Source: Planctomycetota bacterium
GTDB taxonomy: Bacteria > Planctomycetota > Phycisphaerae > Phycisphaerales > UBA1924
Length of the DNA: 64,000 bases
Reading direction: 5' to 3'
Assembly: GCA_014584315.1 (NCBI GenBank)
Contig: JACTNA010000018.1
Span: forward strand, 62,001 to 126,000
This document shows, piece by piece, positions 51,211-59,777 of the stretch. Both the position numbers and the translations under genes were made by a program. Positions within the stretch are counted from its first letter, which is position 1; the number at the start of each line of letters is the position of its first letter. Below the pieces are notes generated by a model. It was not told where the DNA came from. It made no database searches and saw only the letters and a list, made by a program, of their open reading frames with translations.

Positions 51211-51555
51211 TCAAGTTCGTAATCTGTTCGGTGTTCGTGCGTGCTTGACTTTCGATCGCCCGAGAAGTCTGGAACACCAAGGGGCGGGACAGTGAATAGA
51301 CCCTCGGCCGCGAGAGCGCCGTTCCGGCGAGTTGTCCGCGACGGGGAGTTGCGTTTCGCCGCTCGGTCCTCTATGTTGTTGGCCCGTAGGCAGGGACTAA
51401 CCTGCGGGCCGGCCCGGCGACGGGCCTGACGAACGCGGCGGGAAGGGCGGCCAAGTGCCCTCCCCCACCCACCTGCAAGCACACGCGACCCGGCGCGGGT
51501 CGGACGGGATGCGCCACCACGGCCGCCCGACGCACAGCCTGTCGGAGAACTGCTC
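51211..51555 (+). promoter_or_regulatory. Promoter and structured leader of the secretin gene
   Basis: A 345-nt stretch without a gene. TTGCGT (51349-51354) and TATGTT (51372-51377) are spaced by 17 nt, a good sigma-70 promoter. Beginning at the expected start site lies a long hairpin, GGCCC(GTAG)GCAGG/CCTGC-GGGCC (51381-51410), then GGCCCG-GCGA-CGGGCC with a GNRA tetraloop (51411-51426), and CGACCCG-GCG-CGGGTCG (51486-51502). The translation start lies about 50 nt further. I cannot match this to a known riboswitch. Confidence 0.6.
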
Positions 51556-54500
51556 ATGCTGTCGAACAAGCCACGCTCGGTTCGTTCCCTCCTCGCGGCT
51601 GCGGCGGCCTTCGCGGGCGCGCCCTGCTTCTTCGTCGCACCGGCCTCCGCGCAGACCGCTCCGCCCGCTGCAACAGCACAGAACGCCAGCGACGTGCTCG
51701 AACGCGTCGACGAACTGCTCAAGTCCGGCAAGCCCGTCTACGCCAGGCACCTGCTCGAAACGCTGCACGAGCGCGACGGCGGGCGCTCGCTCACCGATCC
51801 CGAGCGTTCGCGTTTGATCACGCTGCTCACGTCGTCGAGCCGCATGATCCGCGCCACCGGCGAGGTCGAACTCAGCCTCCAGAAGGCGGAACTCGCCGTC
51901 GATACGGGCGACCTCCGAGCCGCCGCACGCCACCTCGACGCGATCGATCGATCGCCGACGGCCGACGCCGCCGACGCCGCACGCGCCGCCGAACTGCGCT
52001 CGAAACTGGACTCGCGCCGCACCGCCCTCGCCCCGCTGATGGCCGGGCGCGCCGCCGAGGCGGAGCAGGCCTTCGAGGCCGGCGACTTCGCCCACGCCAA
52101 GGCCATTCTCTCGGAGATCGACCGCTCCGGCGTCGAACTCGACGAAGCCTCCGCCGTGAAGGTCGCCGCCTACCGCGATCGCCTGTTCGACCTCGAATCC
52201 GTCTCCCCGCGCCTCATCGACGGCGGCGCGGTGGCGGCGGGTGCGATGCAGCCCGGTGTCGTCCGGCGCCAGGAGAACGGCACGCAGCCCGCGTCGCAGG
52301 GCGAGATGCAGGAGGTCCAGCCCGCCGCCCAGCCCGCCGCGCAGGAGCAGGCCCAGCCCGCGGCGGAACCGATGGCGCAGCCCCAGCCGATGCCGAGCCA
52401 GGACGACCTGATCGAACGGGCGCTGCGCTACGAGGCCCAGAGCGAACTGGCGCAGGCCGACCGCGCCTTCGACGAGCGTCGCCTCAACGAGGCGCTCTCG
52501 CGCTACGACCGGCTGCTCCGCCAACTCCGCCGCCACCTCACGCCCGAGCAGGCCGCGCACGCCGAATCGCGCCTCGCCGAGACGCAGATTCTCCTGCGCG
52601 GCCAGCCCGGTGGCGTGCTGATCGATGACACCATCGAGGGCCGGCAGATGGCGCTCGCCCAGAAGCGAGCCGAGTTCACCAACGAGATGGAGCAGGCGGA
52701 GCGTGCGCTGGCGAGCGGCGACACGCAGCGGGCGCGCGACCTCGCGGCCAAGGCGCAACTCACGCTCAACACCGCCCGGCAGGTCATGAGCGACGCCGAG
52801 TTCGAGACGCTCAGCAAGCAGGTCGCGGACCTGCGCGGGCGCATCGGCCGGACGGAGGAGCAACTCCGCATCGCCGAGACCACCGAGCGTGAGCGTCGCC
52901 TCGCGGACGAAGCCCGGCGCCAGTCCGCGCAGATGCAGCAGGACCGCGAGCGCAAGATCGTCGAGGCGCTGGACCGCGTGCGCGCCCTGCAGGCGGAACT
53001 GAAGTACGACGAGGCCCTCCAGATCGTCGAGGACCAGATCCTCTTCCTGGACCCGATCAACCCGGCCGGCCTGCTGCTCAAGGACCTGCTCCGCGACGCG
53101 ATCATCTACCGCCACATGAACCAGATGTCGCAGGACCGCAACTTCGGGTTCATGTACCAGGGCATGGAGAACGCCGAGGCCTCGATCCCGCCTCGCGGCA
53201 TCATCAACTACCCGCCCGACTGGCCCGCGATCAGCTTCATGCGGGGCCAGGGCATCGGCTACGCCGAGAGCGCGGAGGACAGGCGCGTGCTCGCGCTCAT
53301 GGACCGCCAGCGCGTCCCCGTGACGTTCCAGAACAACACCCTCGCGGACGTCTTCGCCTTCATCGAGCAGGTCGCGCAGGTGGACATCGACGTGGATTGG
53401 GACTCGCTCGAGGAGATCGGCGTCGAGCCGTCGACGACCGTCTCGCTCAATCTCCGCAACGTCCCGCTCAAGTCCGTCATGGACCGCGTCCTCGACAAGG
53501 TCAGTTACAGCCCCATCACGCGGGCGGGCTGGGCCGTCAATGACGGGACCATCCAGGTCGCCACCGAGGAGAAGCTCCGCCGCCACACCATCATCGAGAT
53601 CTACGACATCCGCGACCTCGTCTTCGAGGTCCCCAACTACGACGAGGCCCCCGAGATCGACCTCCAGTCCGTGCTCCAGGCCGGCGGCGGTGGCGGCGGC
53701 GGCGGCGGCCAAAGCCCCTTCCGCGACAACCAGCAGGACGACATCGAACGCGAACCCCTCCAGGATCGCATCGACCGCATCAAGGACATCATCACCCGCA
53801 ACGTGGATGAGGAGAGCTGGCCCGAGGGCGGCGGCACGACCGGCTTCATCCAGGAACTCGGCGGGAGCCTCATCATCCGCAACACCCCCAAGAACCACCG
53901 AGAGATCCGCGGCCTGCTCAGCAAACTGCGCGAAGTCCGCGCCATGCAGATCAACGTCGAGACCCGCTTCCTCCTCGTCAGCCAGGACTTCTTCGAGCAG
54001 ATCGGCTTCGACCTCGACGTCTACTTCAACGCCAACAACAACCAGTTCAGGGCCGCGGGCGCCAACGACCCGACCCTTCGAGCGAGCGACTTCTTCGAGT
54101 TCCCGGGCGGCGTGCGCGGGAGCGTGACCGGCCAGGTCGCCCCCACCGGCCCGGTCACCGGCGGCGCGGACGGCACGCAGATCACCCAGGGCGTCGTCCG
54201 CCCGCGTCCCTGGTCGCCCATCGGGTTCCCACAGAACTCGCTCGGCCTCGCCAGCACCCTCATGCCGCAGGAGGGCATCGCGGGCGCAGTCCTCGGCTCG
54301 GCCCCCGCGCTCGGCATCGCCGGCCAGTTCCTCGACGACATCCAGGTGGACTTCCTCGTCCAGGCCACCCAGGCCGACCGCCGGTCCATCTCCCTCACCG
54401 CCCCGCGCCTCACCTTCACGAACGGGCAGACGGCGAACATCTACGTCGTGACGCAGCAGTCGTTCGTGTCGGACCTCCAGCCCGTCGTCAGCGACTCCGC

Positions 54501-54990
54501 CGTCGGCTTCGACCCAGACCTCGACGTCGTCGCCGAGGGCGTCGTGATGCTGGTCGAGGGCACGATCTCCGCCGATCGCCGGTACGTCACGCTGAACGTG
54601 GACACGGCGACCTCGCAGATCGTGGACATGGGCAGCGAGGAAGTCGTGGCGGTCGCCGGCGGGCAGCTCGTCTCCTCCCAGATCGCCCAGTCCGCGATCC
54701 AGTTGCCCATCGTCACCGTCACCCGCGTCCAGACCACCGTGACCGTGCCGGATCAGGGCACGGTCCTGCTCGGCGGCCAGCGCCTGGTCAACGAGACCGA
54801 GGTCGAGACCGGCGTCCCTGTGCTCAGCAAAATCCCGATCCTCAACCGCTTCTTCTCCAACCGCATCGAGGCCCGCGAGGAACAGACGCTGATGATCCTC
54901 ATCAAGCCCACCGTCCTCATCCAGCCGGAGCAGGAGGAGCGGGCCTTCCCCGGCCTGGGCGAGTCGCTCGGGGTCAACTTCGGCGGCTGA
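51556..54990 (+). CDS. Secretin (GspD/PilQ-like) with long N-terminal TPR/coiled region
   Basis: An 1144-residue outer-membrane channel subunit. A signal peptide ends at APASAQ. Residues about 40-530 are helical, with TPR-like units and coiled-coil (ERVDELLKSGKPVYARHLLE; ERALASGDTQRARDLAAKA; EEQLRIAETTERERRLADEA), separated by a Gln/Pro/Ala-rich linker. Residues about 590-690 form an STN-like N0 domain (VPVTFQNNTLADVFAFIEQ, STTVSLNLRNVPLKSVMDRVLDK). N1-like repeats follow, with a Gly run at about 715-724. The secretin core ends GTVLLGGQRLVNETEVETGVP, LSKIPILNRFFSNR, and EEQTLMILIKPTVL. The FHA-GspE at 44583 may energise the same machine. Confidence 0.92.
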   Translation: MLSNKPRSVRSLLAAAAAFAGAPCFFVAPASAQTAPPAATAQNASDVLERVDELLKSGKPVYARHLLETLHERDGGRSLTDPERSRLITLLTSSSRMIRATGEVELSLQKAELAVDTGDLRAAARHLDAIDRSPTADAADAARAAELRSKLDSRRTALAPLMAGRAAEAEQAFEAGDFAHAKAILSEIDRSGVELDEASAVKVAAYRDRLFDLESVSPRLIDGGAVAAGAMQPGVVRRQENGTQPASQGEMQEVQPAAQPAAQEQAQPAAEPMAQPQPMPSQDDLIERALRYEAQSELAQADRAFDERRLNEALSRYDRLLRQLRRHLTPEQAAHAESRLAETQILLRGQPGGVLIDDTIEGRQMALAQKRAEFTNEMEQAERALASGDTQRARDLAAKAQLTLNTARQVMSDAEFETLSKQVADLRGRIGRTEEQLRIAETTERERRLADEARRQSAQMQQDRERKIVEALDRVRALQAELKYDEALQIVEDQILFLDPINPAGLLLKDLLRDAIIYRHMNQMSQDRNFGFMYQGMENAEASIPPRGIINYPPDWPAISFMRGQGIGYAESAEDRRVLALMDRQRVPVTFQNNTLADVFAFIEQVAQVDIDVDWDSLEEIGVEPSTTVSLNLRNVPLKSVMDRVLDKVSYSPITRAGWAVNDGTIQVATEEKLRRHTIIEIYDIRDLVFEVPNYDEAPEIDLQSVLQAGGGGGGGGGQSPFRDNQQDDIEREPLQDRIDRIKDIITRNVDEESWPEGGGTTGFIQELGGSLIIRNTPKNHREIRGLLSKLREVRAMQINVETRFLLVSQDFFEQIGFDLDVYFNANNNQFRAAGANDPTLRASDFFEFPGGVRGSVTGQVAPTGPVTGGADGTQITQGVVRPRPWSPIGFPQNSLGLASTLMPQEGIAGAVLGSAPALGIAGQFLDDIQVDFLVQATQADRRSISLTAPRLTFTNGQTANIYVVTQQSFVSDLQPVVSDSAVGFDPDLDVVAEGVVMLVEGTISADRRYVTLNVDTATSQIVDMGSEEVVAVAGGQLVSSQIAQSAIQLPIVTVTRVQTTVTVPDQGTVLLGGQRLVNETEVETGVPVLSKIPILNRFFSNRIEAREEQTLMILIKPTVLIQPEQEERAFPGLGESLGVNFGG

Positions 54991-55110
54991 CGGGCCGGAC
55001 TCCGGAACTCTCGGGGCGAGCGCCGCCCGTTTCGCCTACACTGGCGCGTGGCGGGTAGCCGCGCCGTGCCACGGGTTGGCTCGCGCGGCGGTGCCGGCAG
55101 GAGATGCACG

Positions 55111-55467
55111 ATGGGCTCCGCGGATTCAAGGCTCCGCGTCCGCAGAACGGACGGCGTCACGCAGATCGAGTTCGTCGATCGCAATATCCTCGACGAGGCG
55201 AACATCCAGTCGATCGGCGAGGAGATCGCCTCCATCATCGAGGCCGAGGACAAGCCGAAACTGCTGATCAGTTTCTCCAACGTCGACCACCTCTCCTCGG
55301 CCGCCCTGGGGACGCTGATCACCATCAACAACAAGGTCCGAAGCCGCGACGGCGAACTCCGCCTCGCCGATATCGACCCCCAGATCTACGAGGTCTTCGT
55401 CATCACGCGCCTCAACAAACTGTTCCAGATCCTGGATACCTCGGAAGAGGCGATGAGGAGCTTCTGA
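55111..55467 (+). CDS. STAS-domain anti-sigma factor antagonist
   Basis: A 118-residue STAS protein of the SpoIIAA/RsbV type. The phosphoacceptor Ser is in the conserved loop [15 protein letters not shown], and the fold is complete ([49 protein letters not shown]). ATG 55111 has AGGAG 8 nt upstream; a GTG at 55048 lies close to a TACACT hexamer (55037-55042) but would add 21 non-conserved residues. An anti-sigma kinase gene begins 81 nt downstream, its expected partner. No cognate sigma factor or PP2C phosphatase is adjacent. Confidence 0.9.
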   Translation: MGSADSRLRVRRTDGVTQIEFVDRNILDEANIQSIGEEIASIIEAEDKPKLLISFSNVDHLSSAALGTLITINNKVRSRDGELRLADIDPQIYEVFVITRLNKLFQILDTSEEAMRSF

Positions 55468-55548
55468 CCCCCCCGGCAGGCCCTCGGGCCTCACGGGTCG
55501 GCGACCCGTGGCCCGTGCGCGCCGCGCCGGTCGGCGCCCGGCACGCCC

Positions 55549-55980
55549 ATGTCGCAGGATCAGCCCAACAAGACGGTCTCCGCCACCATCGAACTGGTCA
55601 ACGACCGGGACGCGATCGACTCGGTCGAGGACCGCATCGTGGAACTCGCCGAAGCATCCGGGTTCTCCAAGAGCGCCCGCTTCGCCCTCCGGCTGGCCGT
55701 CGAGGAGGCCATCATCAACGCCTTCAAGCACGGGCACGCCGGCCTCTCCCCCGACACACCCATCACCGTCGAGTACGAGGTCACCCCGACACGCGTGTTC
55801 GTCGCCGTCGAGGACCAGGGACCCGGGTTCGTCCCGGACGCGGTGCCCGATCCCACCCTCGACGAGAACCTGGAACTCCCCTCGGGTCGGGGGCTGGTGC
55901 TCATCCGCGCCTACATGACCTCCGTCACCTACAACGAACGCGGCAACCGGGTGGAACTCGTGCTCGATCGACAGGCCTAG
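55549..55980 (+). CDS. Anti-sigma regulatory factor (RsbW/SpoIIAB-like kinase)
   Basis: A 143-residue stand-alone HATPase. Motifs: N-box [17 protein letters not shown]1 [12 protein letters not shown] and G2 [12 protein letters not shown]. RsbW-type kinases bind a sigma factor or other partner and phosphorylate the STAS antagonist. The preceding gene encodes such an antagonist, so the two form a partner-switching pair. The primary-type sigma factor at 62550 is not an obvious target, as RsbW partners are usually alternative sigma factors. Confidence 0.9.
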   Translation: MSQDQPNKTVSATIELVNDRDAIDSVEDRIVELAEASGFSKSARFALRLAVEEAIINAFKHGHAGLSPDTPITVEYEVTPTRVFVAVEDQGPGFVPDAVPDPTLDENLELPSGRGLVLIRAYMTSVTYNERGNRVELVLDRQA

Positions 55981-56075
55981 CCGATCGTGCGGGTTGTCCG
56001 CCCCCCGCGCCCGCGATATCATGGAATGATTCTAAAACGCAGAACTCCCGGCCCTCGCCGGATGGGGATGACGCC

Positions 56076-57311
56076 ATGCCGAAACTCCCGATCTACATGG
56101 ACCACGCCGCGACGACCCCGTGCGACCCGCGGGTGGTCGAGGCGATGCTCCCGTACTTCACCGAGAAGTTCGGCAACCCCGGCAGTCGCAACCACCGATT
56201 CGGCTGGGAGGCCGAGGAGGCCGTCGAGCGCGCCCGCGAGCAGGTCGCGTCGCTGCTCGGCGCGGACCGCAAGGAGATCATCTTCACGTCGGGCGCGACG
56301 GAGAGCAACAACCTGGCGATCAAGGGCGCGGCGAGCATGTACGCCAAAGCCCCGGCCGGCAGCGACAAGCGCGGGCACGTCGTCACCTGCCGCATCGAGC
56401 ACAAGGCCGTGCTCGACCCGTGCAAGCGCCTCCAGAAGGAGGGCTTCGACGTGACGTTCCTCGACCCGCCCCGCGACGGCGTGATCACGCGGCAGATGGT
56501 CGAGGCCGCCCTGCGCGACGACACCATCCTGGTCTCCCTCATGTGGGCGAACAACGAGATCGGGACCATCAACGAGGTGCCGGCGATCGGGGCGCTCTGC
56601 CACGAACGCGAGATCGTCTTCCACACCGACGCCACGCAGTGGGCCGGCAAGATGCCGACGGACGTGGAGCGCGACAGCATCGACCTGCTCTCGATGAGCG
56701 GGCACAAGATCTACGGGCCGAAGGGCGTGGGAGCGCTCTACGTCCGCCGCCGCCGACCGCGCGTGCGCCTGACCGCGATCCAGGAGGGCGGCGGGCAGGA
56801 GCGCGGCTTCCGCTCGGGCACGCTGAACGTCCCCGGCATCGTGGGCCTCGGCGCGGCCGCCGAGATCTGCCGCGCGGAGATGGACAGCGAACGCGAACGC
56901 CTGCTCGGGATGCGCCGTCGGCTGGAGCAGGGCATCACGTCGCGGCTCGACGTGGTGCAGGTGAACGGGCACCCCGAGAAGCGCCTCCCCCACCTGGCGA
57001 ACATCTCCTTCGGCTTCGTCGAGGGCGAGAGCCTCATGATGGCCTGCAAGGACGTGGCGATGAGCAGCGGGTCGGCCTGCACCTCCGCCTCCCTCGAACC
57101 CAGTTACGTCCTCAAGGGCCTCGGCGTGGGCGACGACCTGGCCCACAGTTCCCTCCGTTTCAGCCTGGGACGCTGGACGACGGACGAAGAGGTGGACTAC
57201 GTGATCGACAACGTCGTGCAGGCCGTGGAGAAACTCCGCCTCCTCAGCCCCCTCTACGACATGCACAAGGAAGGCATCGACATCACCAAGATCGAGTGGC
57301 AGGCGCACTAG
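56076..57311 (+). CDS. iscS: Cysteine desulfurase IscS/NifS
   Basis: A 411-residue PLP enzyme that releases sulfur from cysteine for Fe-S cluster assembly. Evidence: [34 protein letters not shown], the PLP-binding Lys in [36 protein letters not shown] and the group I catalytic Cys loop [21 protein letters not shown]. It is followed by iscU and an A-type carrier gene in the same direction, a minimal isc cluster without hscA/hscB/fdx. ATG 56076 begins [14 protein letters not shown]. Confidence 0.96.
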   Translation: MPKLPIYMDHAATTPCDPRVVEAMLPYFTEKFGNPGSRNHRFGWEAEEAVERAREQVASLLGADRKEIIFTSGATESNNLAIKGAASMYAKAPAGSDKRGHVVTCRIEHKAVLDPCKRLQKEGFDVTFLDPPRDGVITRQMVEAALRDDTILVSLMWANNEIGTINEVPAIGALCHEREIVFHTDATQWAGKMPTDVERDSIDLLSMSGHKIYGPKGVGALYVRRRRPRVRLTAIQEGGGQERGFRSGTLNVPGIVGLGAAAEICRAEMDSERERLLGMRRRLEQGITSRLDVVQVNGHPEKRLPHLANISFGFVEGESLMMACKDVAMSSGSACTSASLEPSYVLKGLGVGDDLAHSSLRFSLGRWTTDEEVDYVIDNVVQAVEKLRLLSPLYDMHKEGIDITKIEWQAH

Positions 57312-57327
57312 CAAAGGACCGAAGGGT

Positions 57328-57432
57328 CAAGGGGCCAGATGAAGAGAAGGCAGGCGGGTGGGCGCGTCCTGTTGGACACGTGGCGACCGGGTGCGCTGGA
57401 CTGAGATGCGGGTTCGACCATCTGGCCCCTTG
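57328..57432. repeat. 14-bp inverted repeat in the iscS-iscU spacer
   Basis: CAAGGGGCCAGATG at 57328-57341 is the exact reverse complement of CATCTGGCCCCTTG at 57419-57432, 77 nt apart. The pair nearly fills the intergenic region. Confidence 0.85.
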
Positions 57433-57434
57433 GC

Positions 57435-57458
57435 GATTTGCAGATTTGGAGATTTGCC
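57435..57458. repeat. 8-bp tandem repeat abutting the iscU start codon
   Basis: Three units, GATTTGCA, GATTTGGA and GATTTGCC, run directly into ATG 57459. It is AT-rich in a GC-rich genome and occupies the ribosome-binding-site position. Confidence 0.9.
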
Positions 57459-57893
57459 ATGGCATACAGCACGAAAGTGATCGACCACTACGAGAACCCG
57501 CGCAACGTCGGCTCGTTCGGCACCACCGGCGAGGTCAAGCAGCGCAAGGACGTCGGCGTCGGGCTGGTCGGCGCGCCCGAGTGCGGCGACGTCATGCAAC
57601 TCCAGATCCGCGTCAACCCCGACACCGGCGTCATCGAGGACGCCCGCTTCAAGTGCTTCGGGTGCGGGTCGGCCATCGCGTCCAGTTCCCTCGCCACCGA
57701 ATGGCTCAAGGGCCGCACCGTCGACGAGGGGCTGACGATCAAGAACACCCAGATCGTCGAGGAACTCAGCCTCCCGCCCGTCAAGATCCACTGCTCCGTC
57801 CTCGCCGAAGACGCCATCCGCGCCGCCATCGAGGACTACAAGCAGAAGAACGGCCTCGCCGCGCAGGCCGCCGGCGACGCACGCGCCCACTGA
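57459..57893 (+). CDS. iscU: Fe-S cluster scaffold protein IscU
   Basis: A 144-residue scaffold on which [2Fe-2S] clusters are built. The three cluster cysteines are present: GAPECGDVMQLQI, KCFGCGSAIASSS and VKIHCSVLAEDAI, with the Asp in ECGD. The start ATG 57459 begins MAYSTKVIDHYENPRNVGS, exactly the IscU N-terminus. There is no Shine-Dalgarno: the 24 nt before it are an AT-rich tandem repeat, which may keep the start site unstructured. Confidence 0.96.
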   Translation: MAYSTKVIDHYENPRNVGSFGTTGEVKQRKDVGVGLVGAPECGDVMQLQIRVNPDTGVIEDARFKCFGCGSAIASSSLATEWLKGRTVDEGLTIKNTQIVEELSLPPVKIHCSVLAEDAIRAAIEDYKQKNGLAAQAAGDARAH

Positions 57894-57964
57894 CGCCCGC
57901 GAACCGACCCCGACCCACGCCGCGTAGAATGTGCATCGACGGGCCGACGCCCGAGGAGCCACGC

Positions 57965-58321
57965 ATGAACGCAGCCGACACCCAGACCACCGGCATCATC
58001 CTGACCGAGACCGCCGCCCGCGAAATCCGCACCATCATCGAGCAGCAGGAACTCGACGCGGAGAAGGTGCGGCTCCGGGTCGGCGTCAAGGGCGGCGGCT
58101 GCTCCGGGTTCAGTTACGTCCTCGACCTCACCGAGACCCAGAAGGACACCGACGAAGTCTTCGAGCAGCACGGGATCACGATCATCTGCGACCCCAAGAG
58201 CCTCCTCTACCTGGGCGGCACCACCATCGACTTCCGTGACGAGATCATGGGCCGGGGCTTCGTCTTCCAGAACCCGAACGCCCACACCTCCTGCGGGTGC
58301 GGCTCCAGTTTCTCCGTCTGA
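57965..58321 (+). CDS. A-type Fe-S carrier (IscA/ErpA family)
   Basis: A 118-residue HesB-fold carrier protein. The conserved cysteines occur in KGGGCSGFSYVLDL and near the C-terminus in NAHTSCGCGSSF; the opening IILTETAAREIRTIIEQQ is typical. It follows iscU by 71 nt and GAGGAGCC precedes the ATG. IscA and ErpA cannot be separated by motif alone. A terminator follows, closing the iscS-iscU-carrier unit. Confidence 0.93.
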   Translation: MNAADTQTTGIILTETAAREIRTIIEQQELDAEKVRLRVGVKGGGCSGFSYVLDLTETQKDTDEVFEQHGITIICDPKSLLYLGGTTIDFRDEIMGRGFVFQNPNAHTSCGCGSSFSV

Positions 58322-58408
58322 CCGGCACGCCCGGCCGAGGGCCGGCCCCACCGCCTGAGGGCCTGCCGGGCCTGTCCCCAAGCCCACCCAGCCTTTCTGA
58401 CCGGCACC

Positions 58409-58437
58409 AATCCGCCTCCGAAGGCGGATTTTGCTTT
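58409..58437 (+). terminator. Rho-independent terminator after the isc cluster
   Basis: AATCCGCC-TCCGAA-GGCGGATT (58409-58430) forms an 8-bp stem followed by TTGCTTT. It lies about 90 nt after the A-type carrier stop. Confidence 0.7.
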
Positions 58438-58616
58438 CCCGGGCAGTTCGGGGTTGATAATCTGGACAACAGCGGCCAAGGTCCGCCCGTCTCCGGCTCG
58501 GATGGTCGGAGCGGTGCTTGTCCCGGGGTGGTTTCCCGGGCGAGGACGGCCGCCGTGGGGCTGGTGATGTGTTCGGCCCACAGGGATGGGAGCGGGGATC
58601 GCTCCGGAGAGGCCGC
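58438..58616 (+). promoter_or_regulatory. Leader of the tandem-ACT gene
   Basis: GATAAT at 58456-58461 is a good -10 without a clear -35. The roughly 150-nt leader that follows contains CCCGGG inverted repeats near 58531-58550 and GGAGCG-GGGAT-CGCTCC (58589-58605) just before the GGAGAG ribosome-binding site. The last hairpin could regulate translation. It does not match a glycine or lysine riboswitch by eye. Confidence 0.4.
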
Positions 58617-59096
58617 ATGAGCCAGGCACCGACGCCTCTGGAAACGACGCACGGCTACTCTCCGCCCACGGTGCGGCAGTTCAGCGTCTTCCTCACGAAC
58701 CGCGTGGGCCAACTGCACGACCTCGTCGCCGCCTTCGACGGCTCGAAGTGCGCCATCTGCGCCCTGAGCGTCCACGAGGCCAGCGACCACGCCGTCGTCC
58801 GCATGATCACGAGCGACTCGGACGAGGCGAGACGGCTGCTCCGCGAGCACAAGGTCGCCTTCTGCGAGAAGGACGTCCTGATCGTCGAACTCTCCCAGGG
58901 GCACACGCTCACGAGCCTCTGCCTCTCGCTCCTGGCCGCGGAACTGAACATCCACTTCGCCTACCCGCTCATGCTCCGCCCAAACGGCACGCCGACGATC
59001 GCTCTGGCCGTGGACGACCACGTGCTGGCCGGGCAGATTCTGCGTCGCAAGGACTTCCGCCTGTTCGGGGAGGCGGACATCCAGCACGTGCACTAG
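58617..59096 (+). CDS. Tandem ACT-domain protein
   Basis: A 159-residue protein composed of two ACT domains and little else. Copy 1 (about residues 19-90): RQFSVFLTNRVGQLHDLVAAF, VVRMITSDSDEARRLLREHK. Copy 2 (about 94-155): LTSLCLSLLAAELNIHFAYPLM and IALAVDDHVLAGQILRRKDF. ACT domains bind amino acids or other small ligands and usually regulate partner enzymes. No partner is encoded next to it. A GGAGAG ribosome-binding site supports ATG 58617. Its stop overlaps the convergent oxygenase gene by 4 nt. Confidence 0.88.
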   Translation: MSQAPTPLETTHGYSPPTVRQFSVFLTNRVGQLHDLVAAFDGSKCAICALSVHEASDHAVVRMITSDSDEARRLLREHKVAFCEKDVLIVELSQGHTLTSLCLSLLAAELNIHFAYPLMLRPNGTPTIALAVDDHVLAGQILRRKDFRLFGEADIQHVH

Positions 59097-59776
59097 ATGC
59101 ATGCCGTGGGCTCCCGGTGCCAGCGCAAGCCGCCCGGCAACTCGGCGTTCGCGAACTCCATGTGCAGCACGCGACGCTCGCGGTTCGACGTGTTCCGGCC
59201 CGACCCGTGAAGCAGCAGCGGCCGCATTACAACAGCATCCCCAGCCGCGGCCTCGACTGAGATGGCCCTCGCGTCCATGCCCGCCAGTTCGCGCTCGGGA
59301 ATCAGTCCGCGACGATGGGTCCCTGGTACGACCCGCAGGCAACCGTTCGACTCGTCGGCGTCGTCGATGTGCAGGCGAACCGTGACCATCGACGCCAGAA
59401 CCGAGGCGGGCGCCTGCACGTGGACCACCCCATCCTTGATCGACCACGGGCCAAACTCGGGAACGTCGCGGCGCTCTTCCACGGCGATGGTCGTGTCCTG
59501 ATGCAGCCCGAGCGCCCAGTTGCGTCCGGGTGACTTGTTGAAGAGAATCGCTCTCGTCAGGATCGGGGCAACGCCCAACCGCCTGGTGATCACACCCGCC
59601 AGCGACGGCGCGTCAACGAGGCGTTTTGCCTGCGGCCAGCGCTCGACCGCGTTGCGCAACCCTCCGCCATCGATCGGAGGGCAGGTCGCGAGGAGTTCGT
59701 CGAGTTGCTCGCCCACGACAAGCCCGGCGATGACCTCGAAGCCATGTTGCGCGAGTGACCACGCGGGGTGGGCCAT
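59093..59776 (-). CDS. Phytanoyl-CoA dioxygenase (PhyH)-family protein
   Basis: A 227-residue Fe(II)/2-oxoglutarate oxygenase-like protein. The metal ligands are recognisable: LHQDTT (H-x-D) near residue 93 and the distal His in RPLLLHGSGRNTS near residue 189, with a following Arg for 2-oxoglutarate. DDADESNGCLRVVPGTHRRG is a typical PhyH segment. Substrate unknown. It begins 1 nt after the trxB stop, so the two are probably co-transcribed, and it converges with the ACT gene. Confidence 0.88.
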   Translation of the reverse strand: MAHPAWSLAQHGFEVIAGLVVGEQLDELLATCPPIDGGGLRNAVERWPQAKRLVDAPSLAGVITRRLGVAPILTRAILFNKSPGRNWALGLHQDTTIAVEERRDVPEFGPWSIKDGVVHVQAPASVLASMVTVRLHIDDADESNGCLRVVPGTHRRGLIPERELAGMDARAISVEAAAGDAVVMRPLLLHGSGRNTSNRERRVLHMEFANAELPGGLRWHREPTACI

Positions 59777-59777
59777 C

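Noticed and set aside
51381..51555. c-di-GMP riboswitch before the secretin gene
   Set aside because: The conserved core sequences of c-di-GMP-I and -II riboswitches are not present.
58438..58616. Glycine or other amino-acid riboswitch before the ACT gene
   Set aside because: No known riboswitch consensus was recognised; only simple hairpins are visible.
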